A stretch of DNA of 64,000 nucleotides from Desulfobulbaceae bacterium UBA2273. GTDB lineage: Bacteria > Desulfobacterota > Desulfobulbia > Desulfobulbales > Desulfurivibrionaceae. The translations under genes were made by a program, and so were the position numbers. Under the pieces are notes generated by a model. That model saw only the letters and a program-made list of their open reading frames with translations. It had not been told where the DNA came from and made no database searches. The stretch is from assembly GCA_002347095.1 (NCBI GenBank), contig DDWZ01000024.1:1-64000 (forward strand). The letters are read 5' to 3'. Below, in pieces: positions 1 through 8,922 of this stretch; position 1 is the stretch's first letter, and each line of letters opens with the position of its first letter.

Positions 1-38
1 TACACAAAATTCTTTACACACCCCATTTGTTTCGTCAT
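1..38 (-). CDS. partial CDS, N-terminus only, unidentified
   Basis: An ATG at 38 is preceded on the minus strand by a good Shine-Dalgarno (GAGGAG) and opens a frame reading MTKQMGCVKNFV to the window edge. Only 12 residues are visible, so no family can be given. It lies downstream of the BON-domain gene in the same direction. The 256 bp between them hold no other gene that I can support, and no sigma54-type promoter was seen there. Confidence 0.4.
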   Translation of the reverse strand, partial: MTKQMGCVKNFV

Positions 39-294
39 CGTCGTTCTCCTCTGTTGTTGAGTTTCCTGCTGTTTCACGCCGGATGCGTGATGTAAAAGAA
101 CGGTCTTTCTTGAAAAAATCCGGGAAGGGAAGAAACTCCGCTTTTCCCCGAGCTTTGCAAACGCCTGGTGCTTGCTCTTATCACACGACTATTTCAAAGA
201 GTACCCGCATGTTGGCCTTTGCCGGCTTTGAGTATATCTCTCTAGGCGCTGACTCACAGGCGACCGGGTATTTTTTGCCATAGCCGATGGTGGA

Positions 295-1128
295 CTACTT
301 AATGGACATCCGGTTCGTTACGCTCTTCACTCCGTGTACGTCGCTGGCAAGTTTGGTGGCCAAACTCAACTCGGCGGCGTTATTGGCCTTGCCAGACAAG
401 GTGACCTCACCACGCTTCGTTTCGACCTTGGCATTCATGGCGCTGGTCGATTGGTGGGAGAGCAACGTTATCTTGACCTGGGCCGTGATGGAAGCGTCAT
501 CAATCTTTTCCCCCACCGTTCGCTCCTTCTGCGGAATCTTTGCCACACTCATCTCGTTATGCACGCCTTTAACCCCTTCCACATCCTTGGCGTATTCCGC
601 TGTCAATTCCTTTTGCGCCAGACTGGCAGCCTCGCCGCGCAGGGTCACGATACCGCCTGCAACCTCCACCTCGGTTGTGCCGGCGCGCACGCTGCGATGA
701 AACAAAAGCGTGATTTTCACCTTCTCACGGAGCCACGCATCGGAATTTGCGGTGGGGGCTGCCCCTTTAACCACCAACCTGTTGTCCACGTTCTTGACCC
801 CAGGCAACCCTGCAACGGTTTCCTGGGCCAATGATTTATGGAAGTTCTCGGCAACGGTCCCGGTCAAGATGACGGCGCCGTCCTTGGATTCGATCTTGAT
901 ATCATCACCCTGCAGGTAGGTTTTGAACACATACGACTGCCTGGCGGAAGATTCGATGCGAGCGTCCATGTTTTTAGCTTGCTCAGTGCTATCGAGCGCC
1001 CCCATAGCCATCGCGGCCACCAGTAACGTTTCGAAACGGGTGTCCTTACTTCCTGCTTGCACAGGTTTATCGAACGCCCCCATGACCAAAGCAACTACCA
1101 GTAACGTTATGAAACGTATCGTTTTCAT
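295..1128 (-). CDS. secreted BON-domain protein with three BON repeats
   Basis: 277 residues with a Sec-type signal sequence (MKTIRFITLLVVALVMGAF) and three BON-like repeats at roughly 52-120, 128-195 and 205-275. Each repeat has the family pattern of a charged start, a central turn (GAVILTG, GIVTLRG, GEVTLSG) and a closing GV-x-V-x-N segment. BON proteins such as OsmY are periplasmic and tied to envelope or osmotic stress. The start is supported by a strong RBS (GAGGAGGACG). Residues 27-52 repeat the signal sequence, so a second hydrophobic stretch follows the first. A terminator at 1205-1237 separates it from the VWA/OmpA gene, so it should have its own promoter in 1130-1204. Periplasmic location is inferred. 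Confidence 0.85.
   Translation of the reverse strand: MKTIRFITLLVVALVMGAFDKPVQAGSKDTRFETLLVAAMAMGALDSTEQAKNMDARIESSARQSYVFKTYLQGDDIKIESKDGAVILTGTVAENFHKSLAQETVAGLPGVKNVDNRLVVKGAAPTANSDAWLREKVKITLLFHRSVRAGTTEVEVAGGIVTLRGEAASLAQKELTAEYAKDVEGVKGVHNEMSVAKIPQKERTVGEKIDDASITAQVKITLLSHQSTSAMNAKVETKRGEVTLSGKANNAAELSLATKLASDVHGVKSVTNRMSIK
979..1116 (-). repeat. tandem duplication of the signal-peptide coding segment
   Basis: Two 60-bp copies (1057-1116 and 979-1038) lie head to tail with a period of 78 bp, i.e. 26 codons in frame. By eye 46 of 60 positions match. They encode RFITLLVVALVMGAFDKPVQA and RFETLLVAAMAMGALDSTEQA-type segments (20-21 residues each). The duplication keeps the reading frame, so it is part of the gene rather than a break. 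Confidence 0.85.
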
Positions 1129-1204
1129 AAAACGTCCTCCTCATGTCGACTGTTGCAGCTTCATCAGTAAATATCCAAGACCGCATATCCTGAAGGAAAT
1201 GAAC

Positions 1205-1237
1205 AAAAAAGTTGGCGCCAGCAAGGATGCTGGCGCC
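1205..1237 (-). terminator. intrinsic terminator after the VWA/OmpA gene
   Basis: A perfect 10-bp stem, GGCGCCAGCA/TGCTGGCGCC, with a 4-nt loop is followed on the minus strand by AACTTTTTT. It lies 20 bp past the stop codon of the 1257-3293 gene. Confidence 0.85.
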
Positions 1238-1256
1238 GATTAACCCCCGAAGAAAG

Positions 1257-3293
1257 TTACTCCGTATACTGGAGGGTGATGATCACGGTCCTGTTCAGCG
1301 ACCTCCCCTCGGGCAGACTGTTGTCATAGGGCGGATTATTGGGTCCGTTGCCCACATGGTTTATCTGTGCGGCAACCGATGTCCCGGCTTGCTGAGTGGT
1401 GTCGTACACCGTTTTTGCGCGGCGCTCCGACAATTCGACATTATATTTTTCCTTGCCAATGGTGTCGGTGTGTCCAATGATATCCATGGTCACGGTCTTA
1501 AGCTCCGCCACCCTGCCGAGCACCCGATTGACAATGATCTGATTGCGATCCTTGAGTTCCGCCCGGTCAAAGTCAAAGAGGATCAGACCATACTTCTCCA
1601 CTATCTTGTTGCCGGTCTTCTGGGCGCTGCGCTCCTCCCGTCTGATAAGATTGATGGCAATCGGCTCCGTGGAGACGCCAAACACATTGCCTTCCTTGTC
1701 TTTCACTTCAAGATCGGCGCTGAGCTGCCCAAGCGCGGCAAGATTACGAGAGTTCATCGTTGCCAGGGGGAAAATAATTTCCGCCGGCGGATTCCCCACG
1801 CCCTCCCGGGTAGCCAGCACCTTGTCCCCGCCCAGCAGTCTGAGCTGCCAGCGCACAATCTCGGTCTCGGCTTGCAGGGATGAACTGATCCGAATTTCCT
1901 TGGTGTCGGCTTGTTCCTGCACATAGGTACTTTTGATGGTGTCGAGGATGGCGGGATGGCTGGACAGGATTTCCACCCGCTGATTTTCAACGATACCTTC
2001 CGGCACCCGGCTGGTACTGGGCACGGCGGGAAGATTTCGGGCCTTGATTTCCATCCGGGCCGGGTCAATGGCCCACACGGATTGCAGATAGGCGGAAACC
2101 GCCTCGGCCCGGCTCTTTGCCAGGGCAATCTTTCCTTTTTCCACGCCGTTATTGGAATTGCAGCCCACCAGGGTTATCCGGGCCTCGGGGTTGGCCACCA
2201 GCCGTTTACCGATCACATTCAAAACGTGGTGGTACTTTTCCATGGTGTCGGTGAGCTTTTCCTCGGCAAACGCCCCTGTCTCCGCCGGGCCGGACAGGGC
2301 AACGTATCTTTCCGGGATGCGGCTTTTTCCCGTGTCAAAATAGATGTGGTTCAACAACGGCGAGCTGTCCACGATGGTGACCTCCTCGATATTCACGGAG
2401 GAAGGCACGGAAAAAAGAGCCCCGGTCGGCGCGGTGAGAAAACGGTAGGTGACCAAGTAGCGGTGGAAGATGGTGGTGGAAAATTTGTTGAGAATGGGCA
2501 GGAAATCACTGGCCGCATTGGCTTTGCGGATCATCCCGTTATTGCCCTGCGCAAACGAGCTCAAAAAAGTATCCAGGCCCGGCTTGTCCATATAGTCCAC
2601 GGCATAGGCGGTGAAGTTGGTCACACCCGTGGCCGCCAAGCCTACTTCCTCGGCCTTTACCGTGCTGTTGATGTCTTCCCCGTCTGAAAAAACGATCATG
2701 AACTTTTGGCTGTCCGCAGGCATCTGGCGGATGATCTCCAACCCCTTCTGCATGCTGTCATAGAGGTAAGTACCGTCGGTCGTCTCCGGGAAATAACTGC
2801 TCCGGAGAAATTGGTTCAAAGCCGCCACATCGTTTCCCTGAAACGTCTTGGTGGAGACTCGCGGTAGTTTATCGCCCGGATCGACAAAGGTGACGATATG
2901 AACATTATCAATGGGCCGAACCAGGGCAAGGAAACTGCTCATCGCGGCCAGCAGCGGCTCAACCGCCTTGCGCTGTTCCATGGAGTAGGAATTGTCCACC
3001 ACCAAAACGATATTAAGGCCGGTGTTCCGTTGCTCCAGGACGTCTTCCACCGAAATAATCTTCGCTGTTTTTGGCCCTTGCGTAATGGAAAAATCCTCTT
3101 TCTTTAAACCCAGGATGGCATCTCCGTCCTGATCCTGGACCGAGACCAACACCTTGCCTTCGGCAATGGGCTGGAAACTCAGTCTTGTTTTCTGGTGGAG
3201 AACCTGCACCTCAAGATTGTCAAGGGCCAAACTCACGCCCGCCCATGAAAAACAGGCAAAAAATAGGCACAATAGACTAACGGTTTTTTTCAT
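1257..3293 (-). CDS. VWA-domain / double OmpA-like envelope protein
   Basis: 678 residues from the ATG at 3293, chosen over an upstream in-frame start because it has an AGGAG RBS and begins a clean signal peptide (MKKTVSLLCLFFACFSWAG). A von Willebrand A domain follows (about 80-260) with a MIDAS-like DNSYS motif and a later SDGED. A first OmpA-like segment (about 330-450, YFDTGKSRIPERY) and a C-terminal OmpA/MotB peptidoglycan-binding domain (about 570-670, LFDFDRAELK, IIGHTDTIG, SERRAKTVYD) complete it. Likely role: an exported or outer-membrane-linked protein that contacts peptidoglycan and binds a partner by metal-dependent adhesion; substrate unknown. It is monocistronic, with a sigma54 promoter and palindrome upstream and a terminator downstream. 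Confidence 0.85.
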   Translation of the reverse strand: MKKTVSLLCLFFACFSWAGVSLALDNLEVQVLHQKTRLSFQPIAEGKVLVSVQDQDGDAILGLKKEDFSITQGPKTAKIISVEDVLEQRNTGLNIVLVVDNSYSMEQRKAVEPLLAAMSSFLALVRPIDNVHIVTFVDPGDKLPRVSTKTFQGNDVAALNQFLRSSYFPETTDGTYLYDSMQKGLEIIRQMPADSQKFMIVFSDGEDINSTVKAEEVGLAATGVTNFTAYAVDYMDKPGLDTFLSSFAQGNNGMIRKANAASDFLPILNKFSTTIFHRYLVTYRFLTAPTGALFSVPSSVNIEEVTIVDSSPLLNHIYFDTGKSRIPERYVALSGPAETGAFAEEKLTDTMEKYHHVLNVIGKRLVANPEARITLVGCNSNNGVEKGKIALAKSRAEAVSAYLQSVWAIDPARMEIKARNLPAVPSTSRVPEGIVENQRVEILSSHPAILDTIKSTYVQEQADTKEIRISSSLQAETEIVRWQLRLLGGDKVLATREGVGNPPAEIIFPLATMNSRNLAALGQLSADLEVKDKEGNVFGVSTEPIAINLIRREERSAQKTGNKIVEKYGLILFDFDRAELKDRNQIIVNRVLGRVAELKTVTMDIIGHTDTIGKEKYNVELSERRAKTVYDTTQQAGTSVAAQINHVGNGPNNPPYDNSLPEGRSLNRTVIITLQYTE

Positions 3294-3458
3294 GGTGTTT
3301 CTCCTGTAAGAATGCGCTGTGCAACACGATGGCAAGACTTCATGCGGTTTTCTTTATCCAACGGCCAAAACACCCATATCATGTGCCACATCCTCCAAGG
3401 CGCCACTTACAGCCAACAGGAAGATGTCTCGGTGTTTGTTCGTGATCAGTGTCTTGTA

Positions 3459-3476
3459 AAGCAGAATATGTGCCAG
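3459..3476 (-). promoter_or_regulatory. sigma54 (-24/-12) promoter P1
   Basis: On the minus strand the sequence is TGGCACATATTCTGCTT. It has the invariant GG and GC with exactly 10 nt between them, as sigma54 promoters require. It points at the VWA/OmpA gene and predicts a 5' UTR of about 155 nt. The 372-bp gap 3294-3665 contains this promoter, a TGAAAT-containing block at 3511-3520 and the palindrome at 3576-3606, and nothing else I recognise. Confidence 0.8.
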
Positions 3477-3575
3477 GTGATGTATTGCCGGGATTCCGGC
3501 TGTCATCCTGCTGAAATGATAGAAATTTAAATGGATCGTGCTGTGCGGAACAAACTCTGTGAAAAGGATCGCGAG

Positions 3576-3606
3576 CTGACATATCAGGAAATTCCTGACA
3601 TGTCAG
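3576..3606. promoter_or_regulatory. palindromic candidate enhancer site, copy 1
   Basis: 15-bp arms CTGACATATCAGGAA and its complement around a single central base, with one mismatch. The centre (3591) lies 129 bp upstream of the -12 GC of P1. The same palindrome recurs at 23396 and 30934 at the same distance from matching sigma54 promoters. This is the usual place and symmetry for a sigma54 activator-binding site; the bound protein is inferred. Confidence 0.7.
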
Positions 3607-3665
3607 CCGTGATAACCACTTGGAAGCAGATGTGCTCCCATTGCCAATTTTCCGCGAACATGCTC

Positions 3666-4385
3666 CTAGCGGATTGGACTGCGGATGACGAAAGATTTCC
3701 CCTGGAAGTCCAATATTGCCCCCGTTGAAGTAATTTCCACGACATGCAGCTCGCTGCTCAGCCAGTCGCCTTCATGCAGCAGGCGATCGTTGATCCGCAC
3801 CAACCTGCGGCCCGGGTCGGCACTGTGGTAATGCATGCTCATGGTCAGACGGGGTATCCGATCGCGCAGTTCCTTGGGCAAGTCGAGATAGAGCGGCAAA
3901 TTTTCTTGGCTTCGCGCTTCCGGCTGTTCGCTGACTCCGGCCGTAACCCGTTCAGCGGGTTCCATCCTTTTGCTTGGCGTGCCGCCATGAACCAGCGCCG
4001 GTGGTGTACTCAGCGCGCGGCTCTCCGCCGGAATCGGAGCTGAGTCTTCCGCCAAGGAAGCCTCGGGCTGGGGGGCCGGAGCTGGAACAAAATCCTGCAA
4101 AACGGCTGTCGGCTCGGCCGGCCTGGGCTGATCGAGAGAAGAAGGTGCTTGGCTCGCCCCGTTCACCGCCGGGGCCGGCGCAAGGATTGCGGGTTCAATC
4201 CCGCGGTAAAACCACCAACCACTGACCAGAGCCAGGGGCAGGATGCCGGCCGCCAGCCAGGAAGACCAGCGCCGTGCCCGGCGCGAGGACAGCAAGAGTG
4301 TCCGTTTGCACACCTCCTGCTGCGGCGTGTTATTCTGCAGCCGTTGCTGCTCCGATTTCTTGAGTGCTTCGAGGATAAAGGACAT
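3666..4385 (-). CDS. gspB: type II secretion assembly protein GspB
   Basis: 239 residues. The start MSFILEALKKSEQQR is the hallmark N-terminus of the GspB/ExeB family. A single membrane segment (about residues 44-62) and a long proline/alanine-rich periplasmic linker follow. The C-terminal T2SSB domain spans about 170-239 (LVRINDRLLHEGDW, ILDFQGKSFVIR). The ATG at 4385 shares a base with the exeA stop (TGATG) and has an AGGAG RBS, so it is translationally coupled. With GspA it is known to help place the secretin through the peptidoglycan. It is the last gene of the secretion cluster. Confidence 0.9.
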   Translation of the reverse strand: MSFILEALKKSEQQRLQNNTPQQEVCKRTLLLSSRRARRWSSWLAAGILPLALVSGWWFYRGIEPAILAPAPAVNGASQAPSSLDQPRPAEPTAVLQDFVPAPAPQPEASLAEDSAPIPAESRALSTPPALVHGGTPSKRMEPAERVTAGVSEQPEARSQENLPLYLDLPKELRDRIPRLTMSMHYHSADPGRRLVRINDRLLHEGDWLSSELHVVEITSTGAILDFQGKSFVIRSPIR

Positions 4386-6025
4386 CAACTGACTCCTAGC
4401 GGGGAAAGATGCGGACCGGCCGGATTACGGGCGGTGTCGAGATGGACCAGGGTCATCGGTCCGAGAACGCCATCCGGCGTCAGACCATTACTGAGCTGGA
4501 AGCGCTTGAGAGCGACAAGGAGCGAGCCCTCCAGGCGGGCTTCCTGACCGGTCGCGGCATACAGACCCAGCTCCTGGAGGGTCTTTGCCAACCAGGCGAC
4601 CGAAGCGCCCGCCTCTCCGGGTTCCACAATCTCCCGCTGCAACGGCGGCCTCTGCCAGAGCAGAAGGTACTCCCCAACCCAGTACGGGGCAATCGCGGAA
4701 AGCGCCAAGTCGTACTGCTTGCCTCCGGCGATGAATATGCCCCGGTTGCCCTCAAGACGCGCCATTACGACATGAAACGGTGTTCCGGCCTCGCCGTAGA
4801 GGGTCAGGATGACCGGCCGATTCATTTTCCGCAGCGTCTTCATGCTGTCGTTGCGGACGAGGCAATCCAACCCCTGTTCGCTGGCGTATGAGCAGTAGTC
4901 CGGACGGTCAGGATTATAGGAGAGGCCCCACAGCCCGGCCAGATCGGCAAACGCACCCTCCATGCTCTGGGAAGCGACGAAATCCTCCGGCAGCCTCCGG
5001 CCCGCAGCATCGTCGGAACCGCCCTGGGACGAGACTGCCGCCTGCGGATTTTTGCCTTCGCTGGCCGAGCTTTGTGTCTGCGCGGAAGAGTCTTTGCCGA
5101 AACCGAATGGCAGCGGGTACGGCCTCTTCCAGTACCAAAAAACGGCGATGCAGATCATGAGGACGAGAGCACCCAGAGCGGCTGCCAGCGCAACCTTTTT
5201 TCGCTTTCCTTGCGACTGGAGTCTCCCGAGTACTTCATGGGCGGCCTGGCGAAGGATTCTCCGGTTGACCTGCTGGCGATTCAAGGTATACGCCCCGAGC
5301 AGGGCGCGATCGCAAATGAGATTGATCAAGCGCGGAATGCCGCCGGTCAACTGCCAGAGAGTCTTACTAAGATTTTCGGGGAAGAGCGGGCGATTGCAGC
5401 CGGCGATCTCCAGGCGATGCCGCACATAGGAGCCCATTTCTTCCGCATCAAGAGGCCCCAGGTGGTAACGGGCGGTAATCCGCTGGGAGAACTGACGCAT
5501 CTCCTGCCGGTTCAGAATTGAAAGCAGCTCCGGCTGGCCGAGCAGCACGATCTGCAGCAGTTTGTAGCGATTCGTCTCAAGGTTGGTCAACAGACGCAAC
5601 TGTTCAAGGACATCGGTGGAAAGGTTCTGTGCCTCGTCGATGAAGAGTACGGTTTTACGCCCGCGGGCATTGGCCTCAAGCAGGTAGGCGTTGAGGCGAT
5701 CGACCAGGTTCTTGATACTGCCCTGTTTTTCCCGGTCGATACGGAGTTCGTCGCAGATGGTCTCCAGCAGCTCGATGACGCTGACCTTGGGATTGAAAAC
5801 AAAGGCAACATCCACCCCCTCGGGCAGTTGTTCAAGGAGACTGCGGCAGAGGGTCGTCTTACCGGCCCCGACCTCACCGGTCAGAAGAACGAAACCACCG
5901 TCTCTCTTGATCCCGTACTGCAGGTGGGCCAAGGCTTCACGGTGGCGCTCGCTCATGTAAAGGTAGAGCGGGTCCGGCGCGATCGAGAAGGGAATTTCAT
6001 TGAGGCCAAAATGGGAAGTGTACAT
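4385..6025 (-). CDS. gspA: GspA/ExeA-type AAA+ ATPase with peptidoglycan-binding domain
   Basis: 546 residues from the ATG at 6025 (MYTSHFGLNEIPFSI, the usual family start). The AAA+ domain has Walker A GEVGAGKTT and Walker B VLFIDEAQ. A transmembrane segment is at about 275-297. The periplasmic part ends in a peptidoglycan_binding_1 domain (FQLSNGLTPDGVLGPMT). ExeA with ExeB uses ATP in the cytoplasm and binds peptidoglycan outside the inner membrane to assist secretin assembly. The RBS before this start is weak; an in-frame upstream start would add 19 residues without family similarity. Confidence 0.9.
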   Translation of the reverse strand: MYTSHFGLNEIPFSIAPDPLYLYMSERHREALAHLQYGIKRDGGFVLLTGEVGAGKTTLCRSLLEQLPEGVDVAFVFNPKVSVIELLETICDELRIDREKQGSIKNLVDRLNAYLLEANARGRKTVLFIDEAQNLSTDVLEQLRLLTNLETNRYKLLQIVLLGQPELLSILNRQEMRQFSQRITARYHLGPLDAEEMGSYVRHRLEIAGCNRPLFPENLSKTLWQLTGGIPRLINLICDRALLGAYTLNRQQVNRRILRQAAHEVLGRLQSQGKRKKVALAAALGALVLMICIAVFWYWKRPYPLPFGFGKDSSAQTQSSASEGKNPQAAVSSQGGSDDAAGRRLPEDFVASQSMEGAFADLAGLWGLSYNPDRPDYCSYASEQGLDCLVRNDSMKTLRKMNRPVILTLYGEAGTPFHVVMARLEGNRGIFIAGGKQYDLALSAIAPYWVGEYLLLWQRPPLQREIVEPGEAGASVAWLAKTLQELGLYAATGQEARLEGSLLVALKRFQLSNGLTPDGVLGPMTLVHLDTARNPAGPHLSPLGVS

Positions 6026-6105
6026 ACAGGTCCACACAGGGTTGGTTGTTGTTAGCTGCTTGACTCCATTACAGAAGAGCAACCCGGTTCCTCCAGGAGG
6101 ACGGC

Positions 6106-7002
6106 TTACCTGATCACGGGGTTGGCCAAGGTTCCCGTCAGGTGGAGATTGCGGCTGCCGTCCGGCAAAGGAGTTCCGGCAAGTTGAATAAAATTGGCCA
6201 GGGTCGGGTCCTCCTGATCGCCGGCACGTACCGACACATTGAGATTGATCTGGCTGTTTTGCGGATTTTCCTTCACCAGCGTCACGGTTCCCTTGCCGGA
6301 AAGCACCACATCCCCCCCGGTGGCTTCCAGGCTATCGATGAAAAACAATGTTCCCTGACCGCTCATCCGCAGGGACATCTTGCCCAGGCGTAAACCGGCC
6401 GCATCCCTGGTCAGGGCTTCGAGGCCCTGGAGCGCGGCCTGCTCGAAGCGGAGGTCGATCAGGCTTTTGGTGGCCGATTGCAATGGGGCAGCGGTCTCCA
6501 TCTGCCCCGTGGTGATAATACCGACAAAACGCATTCCCAAACCGCTCGGCAAGGGGATGTCGACCGGCAGCGCGGTCGCGCCCAGGGCCAGCAGCCCGCT
6601 CCGCTGCCAGCGGAAGGCAAGCTCTCCGTCCGCAGCAAAAAGTTTTCCCTTAATCCCCGGGTCTCCCGTGATAATGCCCGCCCAAAAGGGGGAGAACCTA
6701 AACCGCTCAACACTGACGACCGTTTCGTGACGATCAAGGTAACGGATGCCCCCTTTCTCGCCGGTCAGGGTAAGCATTGGTTGCAGACCGGCTTTGGCAA
6801 GCTCAACCTGGATCGGGAACCGGGCTTCGAGCTCGTAGACCAAGCGCTGCCGGAGAACCTCCTCCGGGAAGGCCAGGTAAACGCCGCCCAGCAGTCCGAA
6901 CAGAAAAAGAGCGGGTGCGGCAACACGGTAAAAAAGCCGAGGGTTCCGGACCATCCCGGTTTCGCCGGAGAATCCGGCTCGAAAATATTTCGCAAACTGC
7001 AT
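6106..7002 (-). CDS. gspN: type II secretion protein GspN
   Basis: 298 residues with one N-terminal membrane segment (about 27-45) and a long periplasmic part made mostly of beta-strand-like repeats, as in GspN proteins. The ATG at 7002 overlaps the gspM stop by one base (TGATG) and has an AGGAG RBS. The assignment rests on size, topology and its place after gspL-gspM more than on a single diagnostic motif. GspN is an accessory subunit found in only some systems. Confidence 0.8.
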   Translation of the reverse strand: MQFAKYFRAGFSGETGMVRNPRLFYRVAAPALFLFGLLGGVYLAFPEEVLRQRLVYELEARFPIQVELAKAGLQPMLTLTGEKGGIRYLDRHETVVSVERFRFSPFWAGIITGDPGIKGKLFAADGELAFRWQRSGLLALGATALPVDIPLPSGLGMRFVGIITTGQMETAAPLQSATKSLIDLRFEQAALQGLEALTRDAAGLRLGKMSLRMSGQGTLFFIDSLEATGGDVVLSGKGTVTLVKENPQNSQINLNVSVRAGDQEDPTLANFIQLAGTPLPDGSRNLHLTGTLANPVIR

Positions 7003-7526
7003 CAATTTCTCCTGGCAGCGCTGACCGTGACGCTCATATCAAGTTGGGCTGCGTTGTCGAAGCGTTGCTTGAGGTGCAGGCGGTCGACTCGCATCGGCGG
7101 GCTGGCCTGTTCCATTTCCTGGAGAATCCGCAGAACCTGTTCCATGTCAAGCCGCTCCAATTTGAACTCAGTGGTCTCAATCCGCAGTTTCCCCTGAACA
7201 ACAGAGGGCAGAGGGCGCATCAGGACAAGGTTCTCGCGGCCGCCGATCTGGCTGGCGGTCTGTTCGAGAAAATTCAACGGCGGATTGGTTTCACGGCGGT
7301 CCAGATCGCGCTGCAACTGGTCGGCCTGTTTCTTGAGGGTCAGGTAGTCGGCTTGCAACTGCCGCACCTCCTTCAATTGCGCCTGGCCGGAGCTGATCCT
7401 GTTGTCCAGCCGTTTACCAGCCGCGCCGTAGGGAAGCACCACGCCGAAAACAATCAGCAACACAGCGAGCACCACAGCCGCGCCGGCCAGGGCATAGAGT
7501 TCTCTCTGATTCAATGTTTTGATCAT
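7002..7526 (-). CDS. gspM: type II secretion inner-membrane protein GspM
   Basis: 174 residues. A short cytoplasmic start (MIKTLNQRELYALAG) is followed by one membrane segment, then a coiled coil (about 45-85, rich in Q, L, K and R), then a small periplasmic ferredoxin-like domain. This is the standard bitopic layout of GspM, which stabilises GspL and the GspE-L-M platform. It overlaps gspL by ATGA, indicating coupled translation. Confidence 0.85.
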   Translation of the reverse strand: MIKTLNQRELYALAGAAVVLAVLLIVFGVVLPYGAAGKRLDNRISSGQAQLKEVRQLQADYLTLKKQADQLQRDLDRRETNPPLNFLEQTASQIGGRENLVLMRPLPSVVQGKLRIETTEFKLERLDMEQVLRILQEMEQASPPMRVDRLHLKQRFDNAAQLDMSVTVSAARRN

Positions 7527-8917
7527 GACGCCCCGCCTTTTTCGCTCACAGTCATGCGCAGGCGGTAACTGACCTGCTTTCCGTCCAGACCCATCTTCGA
7601 TTCAGAAACCTCGACTTTCTCGAAGTAGGGCGAGTGTCGAAAGGTCTCCGCCATGCTATTGACCTCTTCGAATGTGCCGGTTTGCCCCGAAACCCGCACT
7701 TCATTGCGTTCCATGGTGATTTCGTCCACATCGACACTGAGCGACTTCGGCAGTTCGGAGAGGGTTTGCAGCACTTGCAGGGAGGAAAGCCGGCCAAAAC
7801 TGATGATGCCGACGTCCTCCTGTAACTGCCGGATTGCGCTTTTCATTTGCAGGGGGACATCGACCGCGGTTGCGGCATTGGGAAAACTCTCCTGATAGAG
7901 CGCCGCCATCTGCTGTTCCAGCAGCCTGACCTGATGCTGCTTGTCGTAATAGCGCAGCCCCATGCTGACGCCGACCGTAATCAGGGTGAGGCCGGCCAGA
8001 CAGGCGGCCATCATCAGGGTTTTGCGCAGACCGGCCCATTCGCCTTTCAGGGCAAACACCCCCTGCCGCAGGTTGAAGGCCTGCTCCTTACCGGTATCCG
8101 CTGCCCGCAACGCCAGAGCCACAGCCGGCAGAAAAGGCGCGGCGATGGTTTGACCGTTGATGTCGATGGCCAGCAGTTCCACTTGGTCCCGCAGCAGAGC
8201 GAGGGAGGCAACCAGTTCTGGCGTGGCCAGAGGGCCCATCAACTGCAAGGGCATGCCATCCGGCTGTTGCGCCCGGGCCAGAACCGTGGCTTGTTGATGA
8301 ATGGCCCGGGCCTGGTCGGCCACCGGCATCGATCCCCCAAGGGGCATTTGCAGATAATCGAGCACCTCTCCGGAGCGGATCAGGGCCAGGCAGATTTCCT
8401 GTTCCATGGCGCAGACCAAAATACCGTCCGCCAGGAAATCTTTGAGACCGGCGACGTAGGCATACGGCGCCAGGTCCAGGATGTGCAGGGGAATGCCCAT
8501 GGCGTCGAAAGGGGCGAGGGTTTCCGCAAGCAATGTTGTTTTGACCGCGGCGGCAACTATGGTGGCCCCATCACCCTTTCGAACCGGCGGCTGCATGGCC
8601 GTACTATAGTCGTCCAAGGCGACCGGCAGTTGACCCGCCAGTTCAAAAGAGAGGGCAGCCGCAATTTTCCGTTGATTGCTGAACGGAAAGGTCAGCCGGC
8701 GCACCAAGGCGGCACTGCTGGGCAGACAAGCGGCCAGCCGGTCTCCGAACTGAAAATCGCCATCCACGAAATCCCGCAGCCGAGCCACCTGGCCCGCCAC
8801 CTCTTCGTGAAGAATTTCCATAACCAGAACGAGCGAAATGGCCCCTTGGTCGCGGCTGAGGACGGCCAGACGCAGAATTTTCCGGTCTATATCGATGCCT
8901 ATCAATCGTTTTGCCAT
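7523..8917 (-). CDS. gspL: type II secretion platform protein GspL
   Basis: 464 residues. The actin-like cytoplasmic domain starts MAKRLIGIDIDRKILRLAV, resembling PilM/GspL. One membrane segment lies at about 318-338, then a coiled region and a periplasmic ferredoxin-like domain (SVDVDEITMERNEVRVSG). GspL recruits the GspE ATPase to the inner membrane and binds GspM. gspK ends 6 bp before it begins, and gspM overlaps its end. Confidence 0.88.
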   Translation of the reverse strand: MAKRLIGIDIDRKILRLAVLSRDQGAISLVLVMEILHEEVAGQVARLRDFVDGDFQFGDRLAACLPSSAALVRRLTFPFSNQRKIAAALSFELAGQLPVALDDYSTAMQPPVRKGDGATIVAAAVKTTLLAETLAPFDAMGIPLHILDLAPYAYVAGLKDFLADGILVCAMEQEICLALIRSGEVLDYLQMPLGGSMPVADQARAIHQQATVLARAQQPDGMPLQLMGPLATPELVASLALLRDQVELLAIDINGQTIAAPFLPAVALALRAADTGKEQAFNLRQGVFALKGEWAGLRKTLMMAACLAGLTLITVGVSMGLRYYDKQHQVRLLEQQMAALYQESFPNAATAVDVPLQMKSAIRQLQEDVGIISFGRLSSLQVLQTLSELPKSLSVDVDEITMERNEVRVSGQTGTFEEVNSMAETFRHSPYFEKVEVSESKMGLDGKQVSYRLRMTVSEKGGAS

Positions 8918-8922
8918 AGCAG

